Shown here: in pieces, positions 1-11,824 of the stretch | Position numbering within the stretch: position 1 is the first letter of the stretch | Layout: each line of letters opens with the position of its first letter | Assembly (NCBI RefSeq): GCF_963678635.1 | Contig: NC_087069.1 | Coordinates: 25,902,303-25,966,302 of the forward strand | From: Symsagittifera roscoffensis | Taxonomy: Eukaryota > Xenacoelomorpha > Acoela > Convolutidae | Direction: 5' to 3' | Length of the DNA: 64,000 nt | Program-made: the position numbers and the translations under genes | Notes under the pieces: generated by a model | What the model saw: only the letters and a program-made list of their open reading frames with translations | What the model was told of the DNA's origin: nothing | The model's database searches: none

Positions 1-2299
1 GATAGTTTTCTTTGTTTTTGGTAGCTGTTAAGTACTTTTTAGGAAGATTCTATTACAATCCGGTTAAGTTTAATTATCAACCACCAGATCAGGTCTCTGG
101 CTGCTCAACTAAAATGACTTATTTCAATAAAAGTACGGAATATTGGAATCAATATAGCAATCCCCCTCGCATTAGGGTTTTCCGAAGAAGGTTGAACACT
201 AAACTTCACAATATAAAAAATCAAAACTGCTCTCTGAGTGAAAAATAATGCATATAGAGCCGACTTTTTTGTCTTAAATGAAAAAAGTTTCTTTTAGTAC
301 ATTAAGGGGATGCGAAGAAAAAATTTTGGTATTAAGAGGGAAGGTTAGAGCACCAACCCTGGTAACTTGCTTTCAACGAAGCAATGGTTGCTCAAACAAA
401 ATTAGGATTAAAAACTTAAAACATTTTTCCTTTTTCAAACTCTTTTCTTGACTCTCATAAAATAAACTTGAGCCGGTCAATTGATAGCATGATAAGCTCA
501 CATCAATCATCTGCTTGCCTTCAATGCGTTTCGTCGTTTTTACTTGAGGTGAGATAGCTCAATTGGTCGTTAAGGGTGGAGACTGATCAATTGACTCGAA
601 TATTGTTTCTCCAGAAAAAACTTTTTCTCCTTGTAAAGGAGAGGAGCATAGCTAGCTATTCATGTATGTCTAACTATTTCAAAGCCGCCGCTCATCTTTT
701 TATGAAAGCGCTTCGACATTTTTGTTACAACCTTTCGTAGTGTGAGAAGTAACTATACCGTATGGGTTCTTTAGGCACGATCTCACGTTCCTCAAAAACA
801 ATGGTGGATGTTCAATTTTGATGTGCTTTCGAAGCCGTTTCAGCCTGATTCGAATTTTAAAAAAATTTCCCAAAAGTTTTTGCGGTTTTTAAGAAAAATG
901 ATACGAAGTTTTGCTATGGAGTCTCAGTTTTTAGGATGTGATTTCTGAGTCAAGAGCCGATAGAGGAAGGATCCTTCCCAAACTTATGTCGGCACTGTTT
1001 TCACTTTTTTAAAGCCATGTTTATTTCAGGCCAAAACTAAGTCCCTCCCAGGGCTCCTTTCGATGCAATTTAATCAAATGTGTTAACTTTTATTAAAAGG
1101 ATTTTTGCTTCAATGCTACCCATTTCACTGAAAGGAAATCAAATTGTTTGAGCATTTGCTGTATGAATATTTTTGCTAGGTGACTGTAGCTGCAATGGTT
1201 ATGTACATCGCAAATCAAACTAATCTAAAAAGCGAAATTTTATTTTAAAAAAAATTCCCCAACACTATCTGCAATATCATGCAATGATATATCATGGACC
1301 ATATCTGCTATTTCTGTAGTATTTTTAGTTGCGTCTTAATTTACACTTGCGATCAGTTTAGTATTTTTATTACGAACCTTCTTTTTTTCTAACCTAACTC
1401 GCTAATAAAAGTGTTCATTAAAAGTCTTCAATTATCTGAAACTTAAGCAACTTCTAGTTTCGAATTTTGATCTTGATTTAAAGATTTGCCAGTGAAATGA
1501 AAAACTATCTTTTGATTGATCCAGTTTTCTCAAATTGGGTTAGTTTTATCGAAAAGTTAGTTTCAATCATGAATTATTCTTGAAATGCGAAAAGTTTTAA
1601 GAACATGTGTTTTTTGAAAATTTGAAAATCAGAAATCCTTTTCCAGAAAACAATTACTTCCTGTTTCTTTGCGTTCATTGACTCTTTATCAACTGTCTGT
1701 TGTCTATTTTTTAAGAAAACTTTTTCTCAGCTCAAATGGTTTTTGCGCAAGTCTTTTTTTTGCCAATTCGTAAGTATGATGCAATGCTTTATAAGCATTA
1801 GCGATTGTCTTAATTTTTAAAACGTTTTGTCTCAAAATGAAAGTTTTACAAAGCAAATCAATACAATTATAAAAGTTTTGGTAATCTAAATTTTTTGGCA
1901 TTTTTTTTCCAGTTTTTTCTAAGTTATGAGGATTTCGGCTGGTGTAACGCATCCTTGGCTCAAATAATCAAAAATGAATCTAAAAATTTTCTAAATTAAA
2001 TTGAAGTCGATTGAACGCAGAAAAAACAGAAAGAAATAAAGAAAAAATTTCTTGAATTTCTTTTGATCAAAAACCGTGGTTGGAGCCTTGTCATATGCTT
2101 GTAAAACAATCACCATTCCTTTTTAAAGTTAAGTTTTAGTTGGTTTCAGGGAAGGATTTAATGGGGACGCCCACTTCAGGTATTCGACCCCTTCATCAAC
2201 CAAAATGTATTATTTAAATACCCTTTGGTAGGGATTCGTCTCACTTTGGTCTTATTTTATGACATCAATTTTCGAGCGACCAACCCTAAAATATTATAA

Positions 2300-2490
2300 A
2301 GGAGCCTTTGGCGCCAATATATACTTAAAGGGGAGCGCGCGCCGAAAATTTGCAATTTTTTAGTTAAGTTTTTCAAAAAAAGCCCAAAAACGGTTAAAAA
2401 AAAATTGCATGCGGCGCAAAAGTTTTCGTCAAAATAGGGTTTTTGTAAATGCTGTGAGCGCTCATACAATCAATTTGGTCGACCTAAAAA
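2300..2490 (+). repeat. Dispersed repeat, copy 1
   Basis: It shares GGGGAGCGCGCGCCGAAAA, CCAAAAACGG, GGCGCAAAAG and TTTGGTCGACCTA with 63155-63335 in the same order and strand. The short minus frame 2257-2469 is its shadow. Class unknown. Confidence 0.55.
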
Positions 2491-2837
2491 AGATCGAGAA
2501 TTTTTTGAATATTCGCCCTCCCCCCAGAAAATCTTAGATTGGCCGTTGATTGGTTTCGTACGATTTTACGCGGGGTAAAACGCACTGATACCCAGATTTT
2601 GATTTAAAAATGAAAAAGATGTGGAAACTATTGAGTATAGCTAAAAATAGGCCAAGACAAAATCCAGGATAAACATCTTGATGTTGTGCTAAGTTAAAGG
2701 GCCTTTTTTATCCTCTTGATTGTGAATGCTTTTACATTTTGCCTCTTTGCTCGTTATCATTTTTGAACCTTATCAGTACTTTATACCTGCTTAAACACTT
2801 TGACATCAGTTTTTCAGCAGTTTCAGCTTTCTTATCT

Positions 2838-3100
2838 AAAAATTAAAGCAACGCGGCGCTTTTAAATGGACATTATGTATAAAATACCTTTGACTTATCG
2901 CAAAATTGGGCACTTCGATTTGAGATACAATTTTTCAAAATCTTTTTCTGAAGCTTGACGTTTTGTTTTTCGAAATTTAAATTTTTTTCGAAATCTTTTT
3001 TTAATGCTAAAGATGAAAAAGCGTGGCGTTTTTAAATGGACATTAATTATGTTAAAATTGGCTTCCAGCTTATCTTAAAATGAGCACTTAGTTTGAAATT
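2838..3100 (+). repeat. Imperfect direct repeat in a CHTF18 intron
   Basis: GCGGCGCTTTTAAATGGACATTA near 2853 recurs as GTGGCGTTTTTAAATGGACATTA near 3023. Both are followed by a CTTATC...AAAAT...GCACTT stretch. The spacing is about 170 bases, with two copies. Confidence 0.5.
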
Positions 3101-4960
3101 TTACATTTGTGTTTAAAAACTAAAACGTACAGAGGTGCTGATGTGCTTATGATTTAATAAGAACAAGTTATCTTGATTTTATCTCGACAAAAAGTATTTT
3201 GTGCTTAGCAGAACAAAACAGCATTCTGTTTATTTCGTGTTTATGTCTTTGTTTACCGTTTTGATTTGAGATTAGGAAGTTAAAGCATCAGCGCAGCGGC
3301 AGTTTTTTTGTTAGTATTATCTTTTATGAATATTGACGGCGCCCCATCGAGGAAAATTAGATTAGAATAACATCTATTTGATTGTTACAAGATGCTAAAT
3401 AGTTGCGAAATTTGAATTGAATGCAATCTAACTTAATTGTTTTCTGTTCATATCACTTTGAATGGGAGTTGAAATGTTAACTGTTTTGACCCGTTATAGG
3501 GATGCAATAGCAGGGTTATTTTGGACATAATCGACCCGGGGTACGCCTTGGAAAAGTAGGAATGTTCCAGAGTTGAATGGGGATATTTTAGTCCAGTTGT
3601 TTGCAACCAGTGGGATATTATGGTCTCTTAATGCAACTTCATGTCAAATATGTCCAAGAGCTGATTAATGCCACAAAAAGATCTCAGTTGGCTGTAATCG
3701 TGTCACTTCATAAGTTGAAATAATTGTAAATTGACACTTATTATACATGCTTGAATCAAGAAAAATTGTCGAGTTTATATTTTATACTTATACGTGCGTC
3801 TTGAATACAAACATCTTTCGTTAATTAACGAAAATGTATTTTTTCACTTTTTTCTTTTAAGTTTCAATGTCGATTTAAACATTTTTCTGAAGTGAGTTGA
3901 ATAAATTTTGATCATCTTTGCATTTTATCTGATCTTTTTGAGCTTTTTAAAATATTTAGTAAAAGTGTTTACGTATCTCTTTTTTGTTCGCTCTTCGTAT
4001 ATTTTGGCGTCACCTGGACAAAAACACATTTCACACGGCAGTTTTTTTTCATCCTAATTCCATTGTTTCATTGACTTAGTTTTTGGTGACTCTTGAAGAT
4101 AGCTCTCTTTTGTGATTGAACTAACAATATACCTATTGTAGAACTATGAATTGAGCGATGCTACCAAAACTTGGCTATTGTCAAAGTTAGGAGGTCTAGC
4201 TGAGGTATGAAAGTTGTGCCACCTAGAGAAAGAAAAGTCACTTTTAAAGTCTAACTTGTCTGAAAAGACTGGAAAGAAAGAGGAATAAAAGTTGCTTCAT
4301 GAGCGTGCTGCGCTTTTGTATTAGAAAATACATTTCGAAATAAACAAAAAAGTACTGTAGACATTTTCAAGAAGTTCAAATTTTCCCTTTTTTCTAATTA
4401 AATGATTAATGTGTATGCTTTTGGAGCGAGCATCCAATTTTGTAATTGAACCATTTAGGAATTAAATATTTCAAAATATGGGGTATAGTTTTTGGAAAAA
4501 ATAGTTTAAAAGGCTCAATTAAAAAAAAGACTCCAATTTTGCATGTTATGACCCCCGTTCAGCATGAAAATCTTAGATCTGCTCCATATAGCTGAAATCC
4601 AGTTTGCGAAATTAGCCAAATACCACTTGAAACATTGATTAGTGTAGACCATTAGGATTAGTCTTTTTGGCTTTCTGTAAATACGAGGAAAGGATCGACT
4701 AAAGCGAAAGGCAGATTTGAATATTAATCAAAATTCATCCTAGGCTCTAAATCAGGTTGATTTTGACAGATGTTTTGGTCACATGGTACAATTTAAAGAC
4801 TATCAGTGCTATCGCTCTAATGAGGCTATTATCGTTGTTTGTAAAAGTAACCCGTTGACGTAAAAGGTAAGCTTAACCTGCAAAGAATTCAACGTAGAAC
4901 GCCTCAACAACCATAAAAGAGAGATTTTGACAGCCATTTGTTTGATTTTTCGTTTTCCAG

Positions 4961-5132
4961 GAAATCAACCCAACCACAGGTCAGCCTGTGTTTAAAGTGT
5001 GTATGCTGTGTGGTGCTCCTGGACTAGGCAAGACCACCCTAGCACATGTATTGGCCAAACATGCAGGCTACAATGTGATAGAGGTGAACGCCAGTGATGA
5101 CAGGAGTCCAGAGTTGTTCGCCAAAATCATCG
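4961..5132 (+). CDS. CHTF18: CHTF18 exon: start of the AAA+ domain with Walker A
   Basis: The acceptor follows a pyrimidine tract ending TTTTCCAG; the donor is GTTAGT. The exon starts in phase 0 and ends in phase 1. It encodes [12 protein letters not shown] and the NASDDRSPE block, which is highly conserved in Ctf18 orthologues. I found no upstream exon between 1 and 4960. Confidence 0.93.
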
Positions 5133-8100
5133 GTTAGTTGATCATCTATCCATCTACGTGGATACCATTTATCCACAAGGGAAAGCGCCATTATATGAAT
5201 TTTGCACCTCTGGTCAAGGAATCGCTGTTCACAACTTGGTCCATATTATATGCATTTTTTGTCAAACAAGTCAAGTGATTCAATCCGAATGTTAAGTACT
5301 AAAATGCTCTAATTAAAAAATTATCGACTGGGCTGAGAATCAACAGTTCAATTCAAAATATATTGCATTTCGCATGTGATGCTTAAAATGGATTATATAA
5401 GACGATATTTGCATCCTGAAACTATTGTCTTTGCAGGTTGATTGTTTTTGACTTCAAAATTTTTTTTGCCATCTTTAGGCGTTCCCTGTTTTGAAACCTT
5501 CCCGTAGAACCCTTAATTAAATGTTAAGTGTTCTTTAAATTTAGAAAATGCAACACAAATGGGTGGCGGAGGCTCCATCGCCCTCGGATCAAAAATAGAA
5601 AAGAACCAAACCAATGCAAACAACCGAACTAATATCGAACAAGATAGACCCAAGTGCTTAATCATAGACGAAATTGACGGATCGCCGGAAGCCTCAATAA
5701 AAGTTTTGTTGAATTTTGTCAACGGAACCCAAACTGCAAAGAAAGGGTCCAAAAAAGGAAAGAAAACTCGCATTCTAAAGCGACCAATCATATGCATATG
5801 TAATGATCCCTATGTCCCTGCGTTGAGACAATTACGACAACAGGCTTTAGTTCTGAAGTTCCCGGTGACTTCAGTGTCAAGATTGACCGCACGTTTGATC
5901 TTTATATGCAGGCGTGAAAACTTACGAGCAGACAAAACAAGTTTGATGAACTTGTGTGAACTGGCAGCAAATGACATCAGAAGCTGTATTAATACACTGG
6001 AGTTTATCAAGAATAAATCAGACGTGGTTTCGACTATGACAATCAAAGCTGCGGGGGTTGGAAGGAAGAATGTAAAGAAGGGTCTTTATGAGGTGTGGGG
6101 GTCTATTTTTACAATGCCGAGAGCTAAACGGGGCCCGAATGACGAGCAGGTTGCGACTAATGCTAATGCAGCAGCCTTCAGGTAAAATATTTAATCAGTA
6201 TTTCATTTTGTATAGTTTTGTTTTCGTAGTTTGCATTGTGGAGCGATTGGCCTGTCCAAACTATGCTATTATCTGAAATCTTAAATGTGTGCTATCAATT
6301 TAAAAGAACCTAATAGAAAAACCAGTCTTATTACCGTTGCGATGAGCAAGGGTGTTGCAATCGGGTACTAACAAGACTTTTCTTCCCGTAAACAGCTTGG
6401 TTCACAGAAATCGCACGTGAAAGTGTTACAGGTATGTTACTTGGTTTATTATAAACTCAAAGTGAGTTCTGCTCAATTGGCGTAGTGGTTACACTCATGC
6501 CTGAGTCGATAAAGGCCCAGAGAGGTGGATTCGAACCGGGACCTGTTTTTGTTCCGACTTTCGATACGAAAGTAACGGAATATTTGTGCTCGGGGTGGGT
6601 TTTTTTTTCTTCAGACAAATTTCGACTTTTTAACTAGCCATCTTTGACGGAATTTTTTTATATCATTCAAAAGGTATTGTTATCCTGAGCTTAAATTTGA
6701 AAAGATATTTCACCTGTGATCATTTTTCATAAAGTTATGAGGGTTTAAAGATTGCCATTTTGACCAATTTGGGACAATTAACGCGCGATATAATTCGCGC
6801 TATTAACGCGCAAGCGGAGATTTAATCCGTCTTATAAATCGTTCCAAATTGGTTGAACGAAGCTTATTTGCCATAATTGATTTGTTACAAGGAACGAAAT
6901 ATATCTTTTTGTACTTCATATGGCGTATGGGGGGATGATTTTCATAAAGAACTTCAAATTTTTGAAAAAAAGAAATTTTATTTTATTTCATTTAATTTTT
7001 TTATGCTATTACTGCTGCTCCATAAACCTTAAAAGGCAGTCGGAACATTCAGGGCTTCGCCCTGATACGAGCAGTCTTGTTTCTTTTAAAACTTGAAATT
7101 TTCGGCTAATTTAGACTATCGTCTGTCTGCTTATTTTTGTCGGCTTAGTTCCCATAGAAAGGAATTTTTTGGAAGGCTCGGCTTCTTATGGCATTCTGAA
7201 TTCTCCTAGTAAAGTTTCTAATTGTGCATTGTTTTTTGGCTTTTTTGCTGTTTATATATATATATATATTTTTTCTACAAAAAAAGTTTTTTTTTATTTT
7301 TCTTTTCATTTGCTTTTAATGAGAGTCATTAATTTTTGTATAGGAAGTGGTTTTGCAGAATGATTGATACGTTTAGGTTCTCTGAGACGCTGAACCTGGT
7401 GTCAATGGCTGGAGAGTACGAGCGACAGGTGTCGGGAATATACGACAACTACCCGGACATCCCCTTCCGAGACGCCTCCATGTTCGTGCCCTCAGTCCTT
7501 TCTGATTGGCTGCTGTTCTATGACGTCAGTTATCGATACTTGATGAGTCATCAGACATTTTCACTGATGAAGTTTTTCCCGTTTGTGTCTGTGGCTGCGC
7601 ATCTGTTGTGTGCAGTTAACAGGTTAGTTGGTTTGATATACTTATATCGTTTTAGCTTCAAGGTGTTTTTACACAAGCGAAGCGTAGTGTATTATAAGCA
7701 CTTTCGCAGAAGTTTCCTTTTTTTCTTAAAAACTACTACCGATTTTCAAAAAAAAAATGGTCCCAGTGGAAAAACCGGCTGCTCTTCTATGTGCCAGCTT
7801 ATTTCGCTAATCTCTATTCATTTTACTTCACGTTCTACGGCCTTCGGAAATTTCAGTAGGGGATTTTTTGACCTATTTGTTTTGAATTTTTTCATTTTCT
7901 CAAACATTAAAAGCACAAATCTGAGATGAAGATTTCAATCAACAGAACAAATTATTGGAATCTCGCTTTCTCAAACGGTTTTTCTCTAAATTTAGTAGAA
8001 AAAAGAAGTTATTGCCTTTAAAAAGCCCATGACTTGACATTTTGGTTACTTTTAAAGTTTTTTTTGACTTTTCAATGACTTTCGCGTCAAAAAAATACCT

Positions 8101-11100
8101 GTTAGGAACCTGCCAGTTTCACACTTTCTCGAAGCAAAAAGCGCACACATTTGACCTTGAAACTGATTATTTCAGAAATTGCTAAACCCCCCGAAAGGAA
8201 TAAGACTGAAAGCATTGAAATCTTACTTGAGTCAGGAATAACTTAAGCATATATGAACATGAATTTAAGATTAAGCATACGTGAATTTGAATTTAAGGGC
8301 TAGGGGGGTTTTGCATTAAGGCAGGGGGAGGGGGTATTGCAGTAAAACATGAATTTCCAGTTGACCTTAAACATATGTGAATATGAATTTAAGGTTAAGC
8401 ATATGCGAATATGTTTTTAAGGGCTAGGATTGTTTTTTGCAATAAGGGGGAAGAATAAAGGTGGGTGTTTGCAATACGGGGGGTTATTCGCAATAAAGCA
8501 TCAAGGTCCAATTGATCTTAAGGACATCAAACAAATATTCATACCCATATTGATTGCGATGCGAATGTAAATGGAAATATATGCACGCATTGTTTTCTAA
8601 TATAGAATAAACAAAGTATATGTGCAAAAACTATACGTACAAAATAATTGAAGTGAGATCAGAGATTTAAGAGCATGAAATCAATTATGCGAATCTTACC
8701 TGCGTAAGCGACTAAGCCCTGCGTTTTCAAAAAAATATGGCCTTGAGAATGTCCAATTTTTGAAATTTTGCCCGTTTTTTGGAAAGTTATTCTTTTTTTT
8801 TTCGTCAACTATCCTGCTGATTTTGATGTTGATAGTTCATAAATTTAACATGGTGTCTAGATTTTCCCTGTGTAATCTAATTTAACCTGTTTTTTTTGTA
8901 GAAAAGCTGATATAGACTTCGGAAAGCTTCCTTGTTAAATTTTCCTGTTTTTTTAAGAAGTTTTGTCACTTTTTTTCGAAAACTAATAGTTAAAACTGAT
9001 ATTAAGGGTTCATTCTAAAAAATCAGGGGGCGGAAATCTTCAATCTAGAAGTCAGGGTGTGGGAAGCAGAGGGTATTTATCATGCTTACATATAGAATTT
9101 TATGGGTATGGGAAACTTCAAATTTTTGAAATTTTAATCGATTTTTGGAAATTTTTTTAATAGGCAAATCTGGTATGAAGACTTCATTTGAAAGAGCGAC
9201 TAGTAGTTTTCTCCTTTAAATAAGCGGTTAATCCCCTCTTAAACAGAGAAACACTAGGGTTATGCGTTAAGTCCATTTTTTTGAAATTTTGAAAGCTTCG
9301 CATTTCCGTATCAGTACAATATATGATTACACAAGCAAAGCTTGTGTTATAGAATGAACTCTCTGTTTTTCCAACCTAATTCGCAAATTTTGTTGTGACG
9401 CAAATAGTTGCGACAAAATTTGTTTAATTTGGAAATTTTCATTTTGATTAATAACCAGCTATTAAGTACAGCCAATGCTAAGGATATTAACACAGACTAT
9501 TGTATAACAAATAGCACTTTAGCTTCAAGGTATCATGGATCTGTAGCATAGAGGAAGGGAAGGAGACCCGGAACAAAATAAGAGGGTTTGAATTTGGGCA
9601 GGGTCGGATGTTTTTAATGAACTTGTTCGCATACTAGCTAAAATGCGTCAGCTCTATAAATTGAGGCATGTTAGTTGGTAAATTTCTTTTTTTTTCCAAA
9701 ATGATTGGTACTGTTAATGTGTTATAATTGGCTTGCGTCACTTAACATTTATGTAGACTCATAATTGGCGTGCGTCACTGAAGAAATTTTGTAGACTCAA
9801 AGTTTTACTCATTCAGTTTTTTCCCAGTAGCGTTATCGGTCATGTTTTTACTTGCGTATGCGAAGCGCAATTTCGCCTCTGTGTTAAAAATATGAGAACA
9901 GGTAAATCCGGCACTAGCTGGGCCACTAATTTGCTTCCATGCGACCGTGGCGCAGATGCAAGAACTTGAGACTTCTCAGCAACAGGTCGGATTTTCAAGT
10001 CCGGAACATTTAAATAGTTTTTTGTTGGTCGAATTTTTGCTGGTTTTCATGGGCAATTTGATAGAAACTGTAGCTGCTTTATTGGTGGCTAGTGTTAGTA
10101 AAATTACGAGCGGTCTTGGAGCAGACGTGAGAACGTGATACTCCTAATCTCGATTAAAATTGTTTCAAGGTGTATTTTGAATCTTTGCCTTATTTTACTT
10201 AGTGTGGCCGGTTTAGAGCTCTTTTTGCGTTTTCCCGCTTGTGTTTGGGAAGCGGATCTTCGCTTCTGTGTAAATCAATGTTATGATATTAGCATCATTA
10301 TCTAATTTCAGTTTAATTTTTATGTTTTTCTCACGATATGATCAGGCGAAGATAAAAGTCCTCTAAAGCAGTTTTAGCCGTTGGAATTTTATCTAATAGT
10401 TGAAGCTGGTTTATCCACGAGGAAAGAGAAACGAGCTGTGTAGCGCTTTACGAAAAACCGCTATTGTGACCTTAACTCAACTTCATATGCTTTTTGGTTT
10501 TTTGAGAGAGGTAATGTTGCCTTACTCTGGGATAAAGTAACGAGCTCGGATCATGGTGGGCTTCGAACCACTGATCTTACGATTGAGAGGCTGAGACGTG
10601 TGCACTTCACCTTTAAAGGTTATATAGTATCAATGGGAAGTTTAGCTCATCTCACTCTTTTCATTTACAAAAATGATGACCAAGGTATATTCTGCACGTT
10701 TGAATGTAGCTTAAGGCTGCTAAAATACAATTTATTGATGCTTATGTAAGTTTCAATATCTTAAATAAATCTTCTCCATCCCTAGAAATCATCTAAGATG
10801 CACTGTTTTGTGTTTTTCTAGAAAACCCAAGATCCAGTTTCCGACCACTCTTAATGACCTCAGAATGAGTGCTCAGAAATCGGCCAATTTAGTCCAGTCA
10901 GTGTTGCTGGAAACATCCCAGAGACTAGTTAAGCATGACACTGCAACCCGTTTGGTTATGGAGACTTTGCCTTATCTGTCAAGGATGATCAAACCCACTT
11001 TGAGACCTGTGAATACATTGTTGTACACAGAAGCGGTAAGATACCTTGTAATTCTTCTCACATTTTCAACAATACCTTTAGCCGCAATGAGATTACAACA

Positions 11101-11824
11101 AATTTCTTAATCGAACAAATCATAATTATGACAGTCAATAAGAGTTTTTAAGGGCGTTTGCGGTAAGTTATTTATCACATTTTGGTGCTTTGCGGCGTTG
11201 GACTCTTGCACTGATTTTTGCATGAAGTAATGATTTTTGCATGAAAAATTCATTGTTTAGGAGCGAGAATGCCTCAAATACACAATGTCAATTATGATCT
11301 CATATGGCCTAATGTACAGATTTGTGCCCGAATCCGAAATAGGCGAGCGATACATTTTGGACCCAAATATTGACACAGTTATTAATTTTACCCCAGAAGA
11401 CGCTGAAAAGAATAAATTATCATCGGATGCGGCCGAAATCATTTCACGTGAAATTCTCAAGTCGAAAATTAGACACTCAATCACCACTAGCGATGACGTC
11501 ATTAAACCAACTAGCCAATCAGCAGCGAGAAAAGTTAATAAACGAAGCGCAGAGTCTTTAATGGGCATGGATACTTCAGCAATGGCTGCTGCGAAGAAGT
11601 GTGTAACCAAAACGAAAGTAGCGCGTGACTTTTTTGGACGTGTTATCCAGACAAAAACTCTAGCGCCCAAAACACAAGCTGAGCAAGAGAAATCAGATTT
11701 AGAAAGTGAAAACAGAAAAAAAGAGTCAAAGCTGCTCGTGAAGTCTTCAAAGGTTTGGTTCAAGTTTCAACAAGGATACTCAAATGCTGTTAAGAGAAAT
11801 GTTAAAATTGGAGAGTTTGTATAA
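4961..11824 (+). CDS. CHTF18: CHTF18, chromosome transmission fidelity protein 18 (3' part, five exons)
   Basis: Ctf18 is the large subunit of the alternative RFC clamp loader (with RFC2-5, Dcc1 and Ctf8) that handles PCNA at forks and supports sister-chromatid cohesion. Exons 4961-5132, 5545-6181, 7359-7622, 10822-11035 and 11261-11824 join in frame with GT-AG introns and give 617 codons including the TAA. Visible residues include a Walker [10 protein letters not shown] (residues 18-26 of the visible part), a Walker B CLIIDEID (95-102), sensor CICND, sensor-2 region NDIRSCIN, and the C-terminal DFFGR and [15 protein letters not shown] blocks that in known Ctf18 bind Dcc1-Ctf8. The N-terminal part, about 350 residues in human Ctf18, should lie left of the window. 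The gene converges with the minus-strand NIDO-AMOP-VWD gene. Its last 81 codons are duplicated downstream. Identity is certain from motif order; exon ends are by eye. Confidence 0.95.
5545..6181 (+). CDS. CHTF18: CHTF18 exon: Walker B, sensors and lid of the AAA+ domain
   Basis: The exon reads E-N-A-T-Q-M across the previous junction, matching the conserved EAATQM of Ctf18. It carries [28 protein letters not shown] and [14 protein letters not shown] lysine-rich insertion (KKGSKKGKK) sits between Walker B and sensor 1, where vertebrate Ctf18 also has a variable basic loop. It ends in phase 2 at GTAAAA. A 208-codon plus frame and a 94-codon minus shadow overlap it; only the plus frame is real. 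Confidence 0.95.
6468..6545 (+). repeat. tRNA-like sequence (SINE head?)
   Basis: Box A-like TGCTCAATTGGCGTAGTGG and box B-like GGATTCGAACC are spaced as in a tRNA. No clear acceptor stem is seen. It abuts the Helentron-like copy A. I read it as a SINE remnant and not a tRNA gene. Confidence 0.5.
6551..7083 (+). mobile_element. Helentron-like non-autonomous element, copy A
   Basis: This element of about 533 bp starts GTTCCGACTTTCGATACG and ends with a perfect hairpin CAGGGCTTCGCCCTG, then ATACGAGCAGTCTTG. GTTCCGACT at the start is the reverse complement of AGTCGGAAC just inside the 3' hairpin. It lies between T-runs. There is no coding capacity. It sits directly against a tRNA-like sequence and inside a CHTF18 intron. 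Confidence 0.78.
7359..7622 (+). CDS. CHTF18: CHTF18 exon: collar region
   Basis: The acceptor is TTTTGCAG, chosen over the upstream GTATAG because it keeps phase 2 and gives R-M-I-D-T-F-R. The protein block has [24 protein letters not shown] and [14 protein letters not shown], which line up with the Ctf18 collar. The donor is GTTAGT. Confidence 0.9.
8248..8460 (+). repeat. Two-copy tandem repeat of about 115 bp with G-runs
   Basis: The unit has GAATTTAAG-TTAAGCATA-GTGAAT-TGAATTTAAGGGCTAGG followed by a TTTTGCA-TAAGG-GGG tail, once from 8248 and once from 8366. The G-runs (GGGGGG, AGGGGGAGGGGG) are unusual here. Confidence 0.6.
9938..10010 (+). repeat. tRNA-like sequence inside a dispersed repeat
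   Basis: GCGACCGTGGCGCAGATGC (box A-like) and GGTCGGATTTTCAAGTCCGG (box B-like) lie 40 bases apart. The following GCTTTATTGGTGGCTAG block also occurs at 15850 beside another tRNA-like sequence, which ties it to that repeat family. Confidence 0.5.
10408..10617 (-). mobile_element. tRNA-derived SINE, copy 1
   Basis: On the minus strand this begins with a tRNA-like head (GTGAAGTGCACACGTCTC, then AGATCAGTGGTTCGAAGCC) followed by CACCATGATCCGAGCTCGTTAC, and ends near TCGTGGATAAACC. The same order occurs at 23633-23861. It lies in a CHTF18 intron. Confidence 0.7.
10822..11035 (+). CDS. CHTF18: CHTF18 exon: C-terminal helical region
   Basis: The acceptor is TTTTTCTAG and the exon continues R-K-P-K-I-Q-F-P, matching the Ctf18 segment that follows the collar. 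It ends [15 protein letters not shown] at GTAAGA in phase 0. The intron before it is about 3.2 kb and holds tRNA-like repeats. Confidence 0.92.
11261..11824 (+). CDS. CHTF18: CHTF18 last exon, Dcc1/Ctf8-binding tail
   Basis: The exon opens with [21 protein letters not shown] and ends at TAA 11822-11824. It contains [10 protein letters not shown] and [15 protein letters not shown], the conserved Ctf18 tail. I see no canonical AATAAA in the following 100 bases. The sequence from 11580 onward is present again from 16425 as part of a tandem duplication. Confidence 0.94.
   Translation, partial: ERECLKYTMSIMISYGLMYRFVPESEIGERYILDPNIDTVINFTPEDAEKNKLSSDAAEIISREILKSKIRHSITTSDDVIKPTSQSAARKVNKRSAESLMGMDTSAMAAAKKCVTKTKVARDFFGRVIQTKTLAPKTQAEQEKSDLESENRKKESKLLVKSSKVWFKFQQGYSNAVKRNVKIGEFV

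Larger units (their letters stand above)
1..4960. other. CHTF18 intron or upstream region, no gene seen
   Basis: I find no exon with conserved Ctf18 sequence here. Short frames at 12-248, 1704-1952 and 2257-2469 lack any recognisable motif and splice context. The only structure noted is the repeats at 2300-2490 and 2838-3100 and a weak box A-like TAGCTCAATTGG near 555. Confidence 0.6.

Noticed and set aside
12-248. 78-codon plus frame at the window start
   Set aside because: No motif, splice context or match to the missing N-terminal part of Ctf18.
555-605. tRNA-like box A at TAGCTCAATTGG
   Set aside because: No convincing box B at the right distance.
5513-5797. 94-codon minus frame opposite CHTF18
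   Set aside because: Shadow of the coding exon 5545-6181, which has clear AAA+ motifs on the plus strand.
6468-6545. Functional tRNA gene
   Set aside because: Box A and B words are present but no proper acceptor stem; it sits in repeat context like the other tRNA-like sites.
11257-11763. 168-codon minus frame opposite the last CHTF18 exon
   Set aside because: Antisense shadow; the plus strand has the conserved Ctf18 tail.
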